A stretch of 64,000 bases of DNA from JBNIDL01 sp050108195 (GTDB taxonomy: Bacteria > Pseudomonadota > Gammaproteobacteria > Enterobacterales > Enterobacteriaceae). Position numbers and translations under genes: made by a program. The stretch spans positions 62,001 through 126,000 of the forward strand of contig JBNIDL010000001.1 in assembly GCA_050108195.1 (NCBI GenBank), in the 5' to 3' direction. Below, piece by piece: positions 1 through 9,748 of the stretch (positions are counted from its first letter, which is position 1; each line of letters starts with the position of its first letter). Below the pieces are notes generated by a model, which was not told where the DNA came from, did not search any database, and was given only the letters and a program-made list of their open reading frames with translations.

Positions 1-914
1 AATATTTTGATTTCTTTTTTTGGATTATTAATTTTATTAAATTTATTTTTTACTATAGGATTCATCCAGTGAACAAATAAAATTTTGTTTTGTATATAAT
101 CTGATAATAAAAATTTTATAAATTTTTTAGATAAAATATAATTTTTACTATTTTTAGATATACCTACAACTTCAAACTGAACATAATGACCTTCGTTGAA
201 ATCTATATAATCATAGTTACTATTATTTTCTTCTATTATATGAAAGATCGGTGAAGTAGTATAGCTAAAAACAAAATCTATTTCTCCATTTAAAAATAAA
301 TTATATGATTCTCCCCAATTTTTTGTTATGATACTTCTTTTTTTACTTAAATAAAATATAGCTTCTTTGTAGTTATTTTTATATATTTTTTTTATCCATA
401 ATAAAAAATCTAGACCTATAGTACTTAATCTTGGATCCGGATAAGAAATACTAAAATCTTTATTTTTTATAAATTCAAAAAAATTTTTTGTTAAATTATG
501 ATTTTTTTTTTTATTATATATAAAACTAAAATAACCATAATCATAAGGTAAAAAAAAATTACTTTTTATTTTTTTTTTGAAGTAGATTTTTTCAAATTCT
601 TTATAATTATATGAACAAAAAAATTGTTCTATATTTTTTAAATTTATAATATTATATTCTAATCCTAGAACTACATCAGCATAATTTTTATTTTTTTCTA
701 TGTATAATCTATTTAACAAACTTAAACTATCATCTGATGTTGAAAAAATTATTTCGCAATTACAAATTTTCTCAAACTCTCTCTTTAAAAGTTCTCCTAG
801 TTCATTATTATTAGTTAAAGATCTATATGTATATACAGTTAGTCTATCTTTTCCATATGCTTCAATAGGAAAAAAAATTAAATATAAAAAAAGTATAATA
901 TTAATAAAAAACAT
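1..914 (-). CDS. thiB: Thiamine ABC transporter periplasmic binding protein ThiB (partial, 3' end outside window)
   Basis: My reverse-strand translation from the ATG at 914-912 is open to the left edge, about 304 codons; E. coli ThiB has 327. The first 20 or so residues are hydrophobic and end in EAYG, a likely Sec signal peptide. Diagnostic stretches shared with E. coli ThiB, from memory, are LTVYTY, CNCE, SLLNRL, ADVVLGL, PYDYGYFSF, YPDPR and SYTTSP. In the family it captures thiamine and its phosphates in the periplasm for ThiP/ThiQ, which in E. coli follow in the same operon and would lie left of this window. In E. coli it also sits not far upstream of rsmH. Retention suggests the cell imports thiamine. 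The C-terminus cannot be judged. Confidence 0.93.
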   Translation of the reverse strand, partial: MFFINIILFLYLIFFPIEAYGKDRLTVYTYRSLTNNNELGELLKREFEKICNCEIIFSTSDDSLSLLNRLYIEKNKNYADVVLGLEYNIINLKNIEQFFCSYNYKEFEKIYFKKKIKSNFFLPYDYGYFSFIYNKKKNHNLTKNFFEFIKNKDFSISYPDPRLSTIGLDFLLWIKKIYKNNYKEAIFYLSKKRSIITKNWGESYNLFLNGEIDFVFSYTTSPIFHIIEENNSNYDYIDFNEGHYVQFEVVGISKNSKNYILSKKFIKFLLSDYIQNKILFVHWMNPIVKNKFNKINNPKKEIKI

Positions 915-1020
915 TTAAATGACTTTTTTTGTTATTTTAATAATTTAAAATATTTTTTAAATTATTAATATTTTAAAATAAAATAAATTAATTATAACAA
1001 TTTTTTATGTTTTTACTATA

Positions 1021-1914
1021 ATGCACATACCTGTACTTTTTAAGGAATTAATAAATGTTTTAAATATCAAAAAAAATGGAATCTATGTAGATTGTACTTT
1101 TGGAGCTGGAGGGCATTCTTTTGGAATATTATCAATGTTAGGAAAAAATGGAAAATTATTTATTATTGATAGAGATGAAAAATCAATAAAATTAGCAAAA
1201 AAAAAAATTAAAGATGAAAGAGTTTTTATAATAAATGATACTTTTTCAAACATAATGCATTATGTTTACAAATACAATATTTTTAAAAAAGTAAACGGAA
1301 TAATTTTAGATTTAGGAGTGTCTTCTGATCAATTAAACAATCCAAAAAGAGGATTTTCTTTTATGAAAAATGGACCTATTGATATGAGGATGAATAATAA
1401 AGTTGGTGTTAGCGCTAAAAAATGGATAAAAAACGCAAGCTTAAATAATTTAGAAAATGTTATAAAATATTTAGGAGAAGAAAAACATTATAAAAAAATT
1501 TCAAAATCAATTTTTAATAATTTTAAAAAAAAAAAAATTAATACAACAATTGAACTATCAAATATAATAAAAAAAGCGACTAAAAAATATAAAAATAAAA
1601 AAAAAATACATCCAGCCACTAAAACCTTTCGTGCCATAAGAATGTATATCAACGACGAACTAAATGAGTTAAATAAAATATTAAATAATATTAAACATAT
1701 TTTATCAAAAAGAGGAAAGATTTTAATTATTACATTTAATTCTTTAGAAGCTAGAATAATAAAAAATTTTATTAAAGAAAGTAAAATTAATAAAACTAAA
1801 AATAAATATTTTTTCAAAGTTTATAAGAAAATAAAACCTTCCAGAGTAGAAACTATAATAAATCCAAGATCTCGTAGTGCAATACTAAGATGTATAAAAA
1901 AAATTAAATTTTAA
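1021..1914 (+). CDS. rsmH: 16S rRNA (cytosine1402-N4)-methyltransferase RsmH
   Basis: A SAM-dependent methyltransferase that modifies C1402 in the decoding centre of 16S rRNA. The N-terminus MHIPVL and the SAM-binding segment VDCTFGAGGHS (about residues 23-33) are typical, as is HPATKTFRAIRMYIN further on. It has 297 residues against about 313 in E. coli. It is the first gene of the cell-wall cluster, but mraZ, normally upstream, is absent. The downstream gene is murE, only 19 bases away, so ftsL and ftsI have been deleted. A run of 13 A lies in the reading frame at 1525-1537. Confidence 0.96.
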   Translation: MHIPVLFKELINVLNIKKNGIYVDCTFGAGGHSFGILSMLGKNGKLFIIDRDEKSIKLAKKKIKDERVFIINDTFSNIMHYVYKYNIFKKVNGIILDLGVSSDQLNNPKRGFSFMKNGPIDMRMNNKVGVSAKKWIKNASLNNLENVIKYLGEEKHYKKISKSIFNNFKKKKINTTIELSNIIKKATKKYKNKKKIHPATKTFRAIRMYINDELNELNKILNNIKHILSKRGKILIITFNSLEARIIKNFIKESKINKTKNKYFFKVYKKIKPSRVETIINPRSRSAILRCIKKIKF

Positions 1915-1933
1915 TAAAAGTAATAAAATTTAT

Positions 1934-3418
1934 ATGAAGAAAATATATTTGAAAAATTTACTTTCTATATTTAAAAATATTAAAATTAAAAATACAATAA
2001 TAAAAAATATAAAAACAGACTCAAAACTTATAAAAAATAAAGATTTATTTATATCAACAAAGTGTTTTGAAAATAACAAAAAAAATATAATAAATTCTTT
2101 AGATAATGGAGCTTCAGCAGCTTTAGTATCGACAGATATAAAATCAAAAAATAACAAAGTAATTTTTTATAAAAGGAAACAAATAATATTTGTATATAAG
2201 TTAAATAAGTATTTATCTAAAATATTTTCTATATTTTATAAAAATCCATCTAAATACATGAAAGTAATTGGTGTTACAGGTACTAATGGAAAAACAACTG
2301 TTTCTAATATTATACTACAGTGGATTAATTTATTGGGAAAAAAAAGCGCTACAATTGGAACTATTGGAAATGGAATATTTAACAAAATTAAACAAACAGA
2401 TTATACAACAGATCTACCTTCAACTGTTCAGCGTACTTTAAATGATTTCAGAAAAAATAAAGTTAAATATGTATCTATGGAGGTTTCTTCACATGGATTG
2501 TCTCAATATAGAGTAGATGGAGTTAATTTTTATATTTCTATTTTTACTAATCTTAGTCAAGATCATTTAGATTATTATAAAAACATGAAAGAATATGAAA
2601 AATCTAAATGGAGATTGTTCAGTAAATTAAAAGTAAAAAAATATGTAATAAATTTTGATGACTATGTTGGGAAAAAATGGTTGTATAAAAAAAAAAATGC
2701 AGTTGCTGTATCATCTAAATGTAAAACGTTATACAAATTTTATAAATATTGGCTTTTTGCTAAAAATATAAGTTTCCATAAAAATTTTACAAAAATAAAT
2801 TTTTCTTCTATTTGGGGAGATGGTAGTATTTCAACTAAATTTATAGCTAGTTTCAATATAAATAATATTCTTTTATCTTTAACAACTTTACTTTTATTAG
2901 GGTTTTCTAAAAATGATTTAATTAAATGTTCAAAATATTTAAATCCTGTCTGCGGAAGGATGGAAAAATTTTTTAGAAAAAAATTTCCTAAAGTAATAGT
3001 AGATTATTCGCATAATCCAGAATCTTTAAAACAGTCATTAATGTATGTAAAAAAAAATTGTGAAGGTAAAATATGGTGTATATTTGGATGTGGAGGTAAT
3101 AGAGATAAATTGAAAAGACCAATTATGGGTAATATAGCATCTTTTTACTCTGATAATTTAATACTAACTAATGACAATCCTAGATTCGAATCTGAAATAA
3201 ATATTATTAAAGACATACTCAAAGGGGTAGATATAAGTAAAAATATTTATATAATCTATGATAGAAATGAAGCAATAAAATTTTCTTTGTTAAATGCTAA
3301 TTTAAATGATTTTGTAATAATATGTGGCAAAGGCCACGAAGTGTATCAGATAATAAAAAATAAAAAAATATATCAATCAGATCGTGAATTAGTGAAAAAA
3401 ATTATAAATATAAAATGA
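1934..3418 (+). CDS. murE: UDP-MurNAc-L-Ala-D-Glu:meso-diaminopimelate ligase MurE
   Basis: A cytoplasmic ATP-dependent ligase that adds the third stem-peptide residue. The Mur ligase ATP loop GVTGTNGKTT is at residues 113-122. The motif DNPR at residues 414-417 is the recognised signature for meso-diaminopimelate rather than lysine. Length is 494, as in E. coli (495). The stop TGA overlaps the ATG of murF (ATGA), suggesting translational coupling. The DAP specificity fits dapF, asd and the aspartokinase found elsewhere in the window. Confidence 0.97.
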   Translation: MKKIYLKNLLSIFKNIKIKNTIIKNIKTDSKLIKNKDLFISTKCFENNKKNIINSLDNGASAALVSTDIKSKNNKVIFYKRKQIIFVYKLNKYLSKIFSIFYKNPSKYMKVIGVTGTNGKTTVSNIILQWINLLGKKSATIGTIGNGIFNKIKQTDYTTDLPSTVQRTLNDFRKNKVKYVSMEVSSHGLSQYRVDGVNFYISIFTNLSQDHLDYYKNMKEYEKSKWRLFSKLKVKKYVINFDDYVGKKWLYKKKNAVAVSSKCKTLYKFYKYWLFAKNISFHKNFTKINFSSIWGDGSISTKFIASFNINNILLSLTTLLLLGFSKNDLIKCSKYLNPVCGRMEKFFRKKFPKVIVDYSHNPESLKQSLMYVKKNCEGKIWCIFGCGGNRDKLKRPIMGNIASFYSDNLILTNDNPRFESEINIIKDILKGVDISKNIYIIYDRNEAIKFSLLNANLNDFVIICGKGHEVYQIIKNKKIYQSDRELVKKIINIK

Positions 3419-4797
3419 TTAATATTAGTTTAAGTACTATAGCCTTAATATTAAATTCAAAATTAATAGGAAAAGATTGCGTCATATCTGATATTTATAT
3501 AGATTCTAGAGAAAATTTTTTAAATAAAAAATGTATGTTTGTAGCTCTAAAAGGAAAAAAATTTGATGGACATGATTTTATTTGTCAAGCTGTAGAAAAA
3601 GGCGCCTCTGCTTTATTAATTAATCGTATTTTTAAATTAAATGTTCCTCAAATTTTAGTGGCAAATACGTATGAATCTTTATATAAATTAACTTTATGGA
3701 TAAGAAACAATTTAAATACTAGGATTATAGCAATAACAGGTTCTACCGGAAAAACTTCTATAAAAGAAATGATATCCTCGATTTTAAAGAGATGTGGTAA
3801 AGTAATATTTACTTACAAAAACAATAATAATATAGTTGGTGTTATCCTCACTATACTTAAAATAGAAAGAAAACATAAATTTGCCGTTATAGAAGTAGGA
3901 GCAAGCAAGATTGGAGAAATATCAAAATGTATAAAACTAATAAAACCTCATGTATCTTTAGTAAATAACATATTCGAATCACATCTATCTGGATTTAAAT
4001 CATTAACTATTCTTTCAATAGAAAAAGGCAGAATTTTTTCTAAAATGAACAAAAATGCTAAAGCTATTATTAATTTAGATAGTAATAATTTTAATCACTG
4101 GAAAAAATATTTATATAAAAAAAAGGTATACACATTTTCTTTGTTTTATTCAAAAAAATCTAATTTTTTTTCTAGTAAAATAAATACTGATAAAAATGGA
4201 ACTTATTTTAATTTTCATGACAGGAATAAACATATATATAAAATTTGGATTCCTTTAATGGGATTGCATAATGTTTCTAACGCTATAGCTACAATAGTTA
4301 TAGCAGTATCTCTAGGAATAAAAAAAAATAAAATAAAATCTGGGTTAAGAAATCTATCTAAAATTCCAGGTAGATTATACCCAATAAAAATTAAAAATAA
4401 AGTTTTGTTGATAGATGACACATACAATTCTAATATAGGATCTTTACAATCAGCAATAAATTTTTTAAATAATATTAAATGTTATAAAATATTAGTAATT
4501 GGTGATATGTTAGATCTAGGTAAAAATTCATTAAATTTACATATCAAAATAGGAAAAGAATTAAAAAAAACCAAAATTGATTTTATATTTAGCATAGGTT
4601 CTTTAAGTTATTTTATTAGTTTATACAGCAAAAAAAAAAAACATTTTTTTAATAAATCAGAAATTATTGACTGTTTAATTAAAAAAATTTTAAGTAATAA
4701 AAAAATGTTAATTTTAGTTAAAGGATCTAGAAAAACAAAGATGGAAAAAATTATAAAATTAATAAAAAAAAAAATAAATGTTAAAAAATTATATTAA
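3415..4797 (+). CDS. murF: UDP-MurNAc-tripeptide:D-Ala-D-Ala ligase MurF
   Basis: It adds D-Ala-D-Ala to the UDP-MurNAc tripeptide, the last cytoplasmic step of the precursor. The ATP loop ITGSTGKTS ends near residue 115, and the later DDTYNSN segment is typical of MurF. Length is 460 against about 452. It overlaps murE by 4 bases and mraY by 20. A 12-A run lies in frame at 4630-4641. No ddl gene is in this window, although ddlB normally sits in this cluster. Confidence 0.96.
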   Translation: MINISLSTIALILNSKLIGKDCVISDIYIDSRENFLNKKCMFVALKGKKFDGHDFICQAVEKGASALLINRIFKLNVPQILVANTYESLYKLTLWIRNNLNTRIIAITGSTGKTSIKEMISSILKRCGKVIFTYKNNNNIVGVILTILKIERKHKFAVIEVGASKIGEISKCIKLIKPHVSLVNNIFESHLSGFKSLTILSIEKGRIFSKMNKNAKAIINLDSNNFNHWKKYLYKKKVYTFSLFYSKKSNFFSSKINTDKNGTYFNFHDRNKHIYKIWIPLMGLHNVSNAIATIVIAVSLGIKKNKIKSGLRNLSKIPGRLYPIKIKNKVLLIDDTYNSNIGSLQSAINFLNNIKCYKILVIGDMLDLGKNSLNLHIKIGKELKKTKIDFIFSIGSLSYFISLYSKKKKHFFNKSEIIDCLIKKILSNKKMLILVKGSRKTKMEKIIKLIKKKINVKKLY

Positions 4798-5818
4798 TTA
4801 TAAAAATGATTTGTCATTTTATACACTTGTATTTCTAAGTTCTTTTTTTCTAACCTTAATGTTAGGAAAAGTATTAATATATTTTTTTAAAAAAAATAAT
4901 TTTTTTCAATCAATAAGGAATTTAGGATTAAAATCTACTAAAAAAAAAAAATATACTCCCACTATGGGTGGATTTATATTTTTAATTCCAATTATTGTTT
5001 CTTTATTTATATGGATAAATAAAAATAGTAAAATTTTTTATTTAATTCTTTTTTCTATTATAGGGTTTTCTTTAATAGGATTCATAGATGACTATAAAAA
5101 AATAACTAATAAAAAAAAGGGATTAAATTGTTTTTATAAATATATTTTTTTGTCAATAATATCTTCATTTATTGTAATAATAATTTATAAGATATATGGT
5201 AAACATTTTTTCTATAGAACAATTTTGCCTTCTTTAAGAAGTAAAGTTTTCTTAAATGGTAAATATTTATGTTTAATTTTATCATATTTTACAATAGTTG
5301 GAATGAGCAACGCTATTAATTTAACAGACGGGTTAGATGGTCTAGTATCTTTACCTATAATATTTATTTATATTTTTTTTTTTGTAACTTCCTTTATGTA
5401 TTTTAACAACTTTATTGAATTAAAAATAAATAATTTGAACATTGAATGTTATAGAGAGATAATGGTTATATCTTTAATAATAATAGGATCAATTTTAGGT
5501 TTTATTTGGTTTAATTTTTATCCAGCTAAAATTTTTATGGGCGATTTAGGTTCTTTATCGATAGGCGGATGTACTGGTGTTATTTCAGTGATATTAAGAC
5601 ATGAAATTTTTTTATTAATAGTTGGTGGATTATTTTTTATAGAAACTTTGTCAGTTATAGTACAAGTATTTTTTTTTAAAATTTTTAAAAAAAGAGTTTT
5701 TCTAATTGCCCCTATTCATCATCATTACGAAAAAAAATTGTTTTTTGAAACAACAATAGTAATTAGAGCTTGGATTATTTCTTTGATTTTTTTAATATTA
5801 TGTATTAACTTTTTATAA
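4778..5818 (+). CDS. mraY: Phospho-MurNAc-pentapeptide translocase MraY (lipid I synthase)
   Basis: A polytopic inner-membrane enzyme that transfers phospho-MurNAc-pentapeptide to undecaprenyl phosphate. About ten hydrophobic segments are visible. Family motifs present are TPTMGG, IGFIDDYKK, NLTDGLDGL (about residues 182-190), FMGDLGSL and APIHHHYE. Length is 346 against 360. Its start lies inside the murF end. A 12-A run at 4940-4951 is in frame just before TPTMGG. Confidence 0.97.
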   Translation: MLKNYINYKNDLSFYTLVFLSSFFLTLMLGKVLIYFFKKNNFFQSIRNLGLKSTKKKKYTPTMGGFIFLIPIIVSLFIWINKNSKIFYLILFSIIGFSLIGFIDDYKKITNKKKGLNCFYKYIFLSIISSFIVIIIYKIYGKHFFYRTILPSLRSKVFLNGKYLCLILSYFTIVGMSNAINLTDGLDGLVSLPIIFIYIFFFVTSFMYFNNFIELKINNLNIECYREIMVISLIIIGSILGFIWFNFYPAKIFMGDLGSLSIGGCTGVISVILRHEIFLLIVGGLFFIETLSVIVQVFFFKIFKKRVFLIAPIHHHYEKKLFFETTIVIRAWIISLIFLILCINFL

Positions 5819-5828
5819 AAAATATAAC

Positions 5829-7145
5829 ATGAAAAAACTTAATTATAAAAAAACTGTTATTGTAGGAATAGGAAAAACTGGAATATCTTGCGTTAATTTT
5901 TTATATTCTAAAAATATTAATTTTAAAGTTATTGATCATGATTTTTCTCCAAAATTTGCCAATTTACTACCCAAAAACACTTCTTTTCACTTTGGTTCTA
6001 TAAATGAAAAATGGATTTTGGAATCTACTTTGATAATAATTAGTCCAGGAATAAAAAAAGATATATATATTTTTAAATATATGAAAAGTATAGGAGTAGA
6101 TGTAATTAGCGATATTGAACTATTTTTAAGATATATTAATAAGCCTATAGTAGCTATAACTGGTAGTAATGGTAAAAGTACAGTAACTTCTTTAGTTGGT
6201 AAAATATTAAAAAATTACGGATTGAATGTAAAAGTTGGAGGAAATATAGGTATACCTGTGCTAGATTTAATTTCTAAGGATGTAGATATTTATTTGTTAG
6301 AAATCTCTAGTTTTCAATTAGAGTATACTTATAATTTAAATCCTATAATTTCTACAATACTAAATGTTAAAAATATACATATTGATAGATATCCTCTTGG
6401 TATAAAAGAATATAGAAAAATAAAATTAAAAGTATATGGGAAAAATACTACATGCATAGTTAATGAAGAAGACAATATGACAAAACCTAATAAAAAATTT
6501 AATTATATAAGTTTTGGATATAATAAAGGTGACTACAGTTGTCGTGTTTTTAAAAAAAATGTTTGGCTATCTTTTAAAAAAAAATTGTTATTGAATTGTA
6601 GAAGTATGAAAATGTCTGGAAAACATAATTATTTAAATTCTTTGACAGCCTTATCTATTTCTGACGTATTAAGAGTACCTTATAATGTAAGCTTAAAAAC
6701 TATAAAAGATTTTAAAGGATTACCGTACAGGCAAGAATTAATAAAAACGTATGACAAAGTATTATGGATTAATGACTCAAAATCAACTAATATATATAGT
6801 ACGATATCTGCGTTAAATTCTTTTAAGATAAAAAGAAAAATACATTTAATATTAGGAGGAGAAGGAAGATTTGCTAATTTTGGTTTACTTAAAAAATTTG
6901 TTAATATAAAAAAAAGTTATATATATTGCTATGGAAAAGACGGGAACATTATTTCGTCTTTTTTTAAAAAAAATTGTTTTTTAACAAAAAATTTAGAAAA
7001 TGTTTTTTATATTTTAAAAAAAAAAATAAAAAAAAAAGATATTGTATTATTTTCACCTGCTTGCGCTAGCACTGATCAATTTGAAAATTTTGAGAAAAGA
7101 GGAAAGAAATTTTCGAGTTTAGTAAATTCTTACAAAAAAAACTAA
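5829..7145 (+). CDS. murD: UDP-MurNAc-L-alanine:D-glutamate ligase MurD
   Basis: A cytoplasmic ligase adding D-glutamate, the second stem-peptide residue. An N-terminal Rossmann-like segment (VIVGIGKTGIS) is followed by the ATP loop ITGSNGKST (residues 110-118), and near the C-terminus by FSPACASTDQFENFEKRG, a strong MurD match. Length is 438, the same as E. coli. ftsW, which normally lies between murD and murG, is absent; only 3 bases separate the two genes. Confidence 0.97.
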   Translation: MKKLNYKKTVIVGIGKTGISCVNFLYSKNINFKVIDHDFSPKFANLLPKNTSFHFGSINEKWILESTLIIISPGIKKDIYIFKYMKSIGVDVISDIELFLRYINKPIVAITGSNGKSTVTSLVGKILKNYGLNVKVGGNIGIPVLDLISKDVDIYLLEISSFQLEYTYNLNPIISTILNVKNIHIDRYPLGIKEYRKIKLKVYGKNTTCIVNEEDNMTKPNKKFNYISFGYNKGDYSCRVFKKNVWLSFKKKLLLNCRSMKMSGKHNYLNSLTALSISDVLRVPYNVSLKTIKDFKGLPYRQELIKTYDKVLWINDSKSTNIYSTISALNSFKIKRKIHLILGGEGRFANFGLLKKFVNIKKSYIYCYGKDGNIISSFFKKNCFLTKNLENVFYILKKKIKKKDIVLFSPACASTDQFENFEKRGKKFSSLVNSYKKN

Positions 7146-7148
7146 AAT

Positions 7149-8207
7149 ATGAAAAAAAAAATTATAATAGTATCTGGAGGAACCGCTGGTCATATTTATC
7201 CTGCCATAGATATAGCATTATATATGCTAAAAAAAAGTTGGGAAGTATTGATTATCACTTCAAAAAACAGAATAGAAAAGCGTTTATTTAAAGAATATAA
7301 TTTAGAAATAGAATATTTATCAATACTTTTTAGCAAAATTAAAATAATAAGGTATATTTATTCATTGTTAAACGTAATATTATTAAGCTTAAGAATAAAA
7401 AGCATATTTAAGTGTTGGAAGCCTGATGTAATATTAGGCATGGGTAGTTATGTATCATTTCCTATTTTACTTTTAGGTAAAATTTTTAGAATACCAATCA
7501 CATTACATGAACAAAATAAAATTGTCGGAAAAGCTAATTATTATTTGTCTAAAATTACTTGTAAAAATTTTCAGGCATATTCAAATACCATCAAAAATGG
7601 TATAACAGTAGGAAATCCTATAAGAAAAAATATTTTAAAAATAAAACCTTTATATAAAAGAATATTAAAAAGAAAAGGTTTACTAAGATTGCTAATTGTA
7701 GGTGGAAGTCAAGGTTCTAAAATTTTAAATAAAATAGTTCCTAAAGTTGCGAAAAAATTGAAAAATAAATTTATTTTTTGGCATCAAACTGGACTTTCAT
7801 CAAAAAATTGCGTAATAAAAAAATATTTATTGAATAAAGTAAAAGTTAAAAAAGTTGAAGAGTTTATTAGAAACATTTTTATTAGTTATACTTGGGCGGA
7901 TATAATTATATGTAGAGCTGGAGCTATAACTGTAAGCGAATTAGTTTCAGTGAAACTACCAGCTATTTTTATACCTTTTATTCATTCTGACAATCATCAA
8001 TATTTAAATATATATGATTTATTAGAAAGAAATTGTGTTTTTGTTATAAAAGAAAAAAATCTAACAGTTAGAAAATTATATAAATTATTATATAAATTAG
8101 ATAGAAAAAAAATATTTAAAATGTCAAAAAAATTTGAGATAAAAAAAAATAGATCATTAAAGTTAATCGAAAAGGAATTAAAATTAATTGTAAGAAATGT
8201 GTCCTAA
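7149..8207 (+). CDS. murG: UDP-GlcNAc:lipid I N-acetylglucosaminyltransferase MurG
   Basis: A membrane-associated GT-B glycosyltransferase that makes lipid II. It has the N-terminal glycine-rich SGGTAGHIYPA (about residues 9-19), LGMGSYVSFP, TLHEQN, a central VGGSQGSK and the donor-binding CRAGAITVSEL and HSDNHQ. Length is 352 against 355. It overlaps murC by 11 bases if murC starts at its first ATG. Confidence 0.96.
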   Translation: MKKKIIIVSGGTAGHIYPAIDIALYMLKKSWEVLIITSKNRIEKRLFKEYNLEIEYLSILFSKIKIIRYIYSLLNVILLSLRIKSIFKCWKPDVILGMGSYVSFPILLLGKIFRIPITLHEQNKIVGKANYYLSKITCKNFQAYSNTIKNGITVGNPIRKNILKIKPLYKRILKRKGLLRLLIVGGSQGSKILNKIVPKVAKKLKNKFIFWHQTGLSSKNCVIKKYLLNKVKVKKVEEFIRNIFISYTWADIIICRAGAITVSELVSVKLPAIFIPFIHSDNHQYLNIYDLLERNCVFVIKEKNLTVRKLYKLLYKLDRKKIFKMSKKFEIKKNRSLKLIEKELKLIVRNVS

Positions 8208-9636
8208 ATTAATGAAAAATTTTTTAAAATTTAAACATGTTCATATTATTGGAATATGTGGTGTTGGAATGAGTGGAATTGCTATTTTTTTAAAAAATAA
8301 AGGATATAAAATAACAGGTTCAGATATAGTTAAAAATGAAACATTTCATTTATTAAAAAAAGTAGGAATAACAATATATAATTTTCATTGCAAAAAAAAT
8401 CTGTATAAAAAACAATTAATTATATATTCTAATGCAATTTCTAAGGAAAACGAAGAAATTATATATGCTAAAAAATTAAAAATACCAATAATAAGTCGTT
8501 CAAAAATTTTAAAAAATATAATGAATAAATATTATAAAATATTGATATCTGGAACACATGGAAAAACTACTGTTACAGGAGCAATAATTCACATGTTAAA
8601 ACAATCTAAATTAAATCCAAATTTTATCAATGGTGGAGTTTTAATTGATGATTATTATAGTTCTGGAGTAGGAAAAGAAAAATATTTTGTAGCTGAACTT
8701 GATGAAAGTGATTGTTATTTTTCAAAATTTGACTCTAATGTTTCATTAATAACAAATATAGAAAAAGATCATATGGAAAAATATGATTATAGTTTAAAAA
8801 AATTATGTTCTTACTTTTTAAAATTTTTAAATAGAACTGAAAAACTTAACGGATATTCTATAATTTGTTTAGATGATTTTATTTGCAAAAAAATAATTAA
8901 ACATATTTCTTATAAATTTTTAACTTATGGATTTAATAAATATTCGGACGTTAAAATAGTTAAATATATGCAGTGCTTTAATTTTATGAAATTTTATATA
9001 TTTTATAAAAATAAAAAAATAATGAAAATAAAATCTAATATAATAGGTAAGCATAATGCTTTGAACATGACTGCAGTGGCAGCAGTTGGAATAAAAGAAG
9101 GAATAAAATATAAAACAATTGAAAAGTCTTTAAATACTTTTAAAGGAGTTAAAAGAAGATTACAATTTTTAGGTAATTATAATTTTAAGTATCTCAACAA
9201 AATAATTAAAAATATTATTTGTATAGATGATTATGCACATCATCCAAAAGAAATAAAGTGCTCAATAGAAACTTTAAAGTTAAGTTGGCCAAACAAAAAA
9301 ATAATACTTGTTTTTCAACCTCATAGATTTTCTAGATTATCATATTTTTATGATAAGTTCATAAACGTACTTTCTAAAGTTGATTTTTTAATATTACTGA
9401 ATGTTTATTCTGCAGGTGAAGAAAACGTTTATAACTTTAATATTATAGATTTTTATAAATCTATAAAAAAATTAAAAAAAATTAATATTTTTTTTGTTAA
9501 GAACAAAAATTATTTAAGTTTTTGTTTGTTTAATAATATTAAAAATAATTATTTACTTCTTATACAAGGAGCAGGTACGGTAAGTGAACTAATGAAGAAA
9601 ATATTGTTAAAATATTCACATAATTTATACATATAA
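8197..9636 (+). CDS. murC: UDP-N-acetylmuramate:L-alanine ligase MurC
   Basis: It starts the stem peptide by adding L-alanine to UDP-MurNAc. It shows HIIGICGVGMSGIA, the ATP loop SGTHGKTT (residues 118-125), ELDESD and FQPHRFSR. Length is 479 against 491. A second ATG at 8212 (residue 6) would avoid most of the murG overlap and is a plausible alternative start. In relatives ddlB, ftsQ, ftsA, ftsZ, lpxC and secM follow; here secA comes next after 112 bases of non-coding DNA. Confidence 0.96.
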   Translation: MCPKLMKNFLKFKHVHIIGICGVGMSGIAIFLKNKGYKITGSDIVKNETFHLLKKVGITIYNFHCKKNLYKKQLIIYSNAISKENEEIIYAKKLKIPIISRSKILKNIMNKYYKILISGTHGKTTVTGAIIHMLKQSKLNPNFINGGVLIDDYYSSGVGKEKYFVAELDESDCYFSKFDSNVSLITNIEKDHMEKYDYSLKKLCSYFLKFLNRTEKLNGYSIICLDDFICKKIIKHISYKFLTYGFNKYSDVKIVKYMQCFNFMKFYIFYKNKKIMKIKSNIIGKHNALNMTAVAAVGIKEGIKYKTIEKSLNTFKGVKRRLQFLGNYNFKYLNKIIKNIICIDDYAHHPKEIKCSIETLKLSWPNKKIILVFQPHRFSRLSYFYDKFINVLSKVDFLILLNVYSAGEENVYNFNIIDFYKSIKKLKKINIFFVKNKNYLSFCLFNNIKNNYLLLIQGAGTVSELMKKILLKYSHNLYI

Positions 9637-9748
9637 ATATTTTTTTTAAAATTATAAACAATTATTTTTCATATTTTAGTTTTTTTATGTGTATTATTAT
9701 TAAATAAATAATATGTTTAAATTTGGTATTTTATAAAATATTTTATTT

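Noticed and set aside
700..918. A 72-codon plus-strand frame at the left edge
   Set aside because: It lies opposite the clear minus-strand thiB frame.
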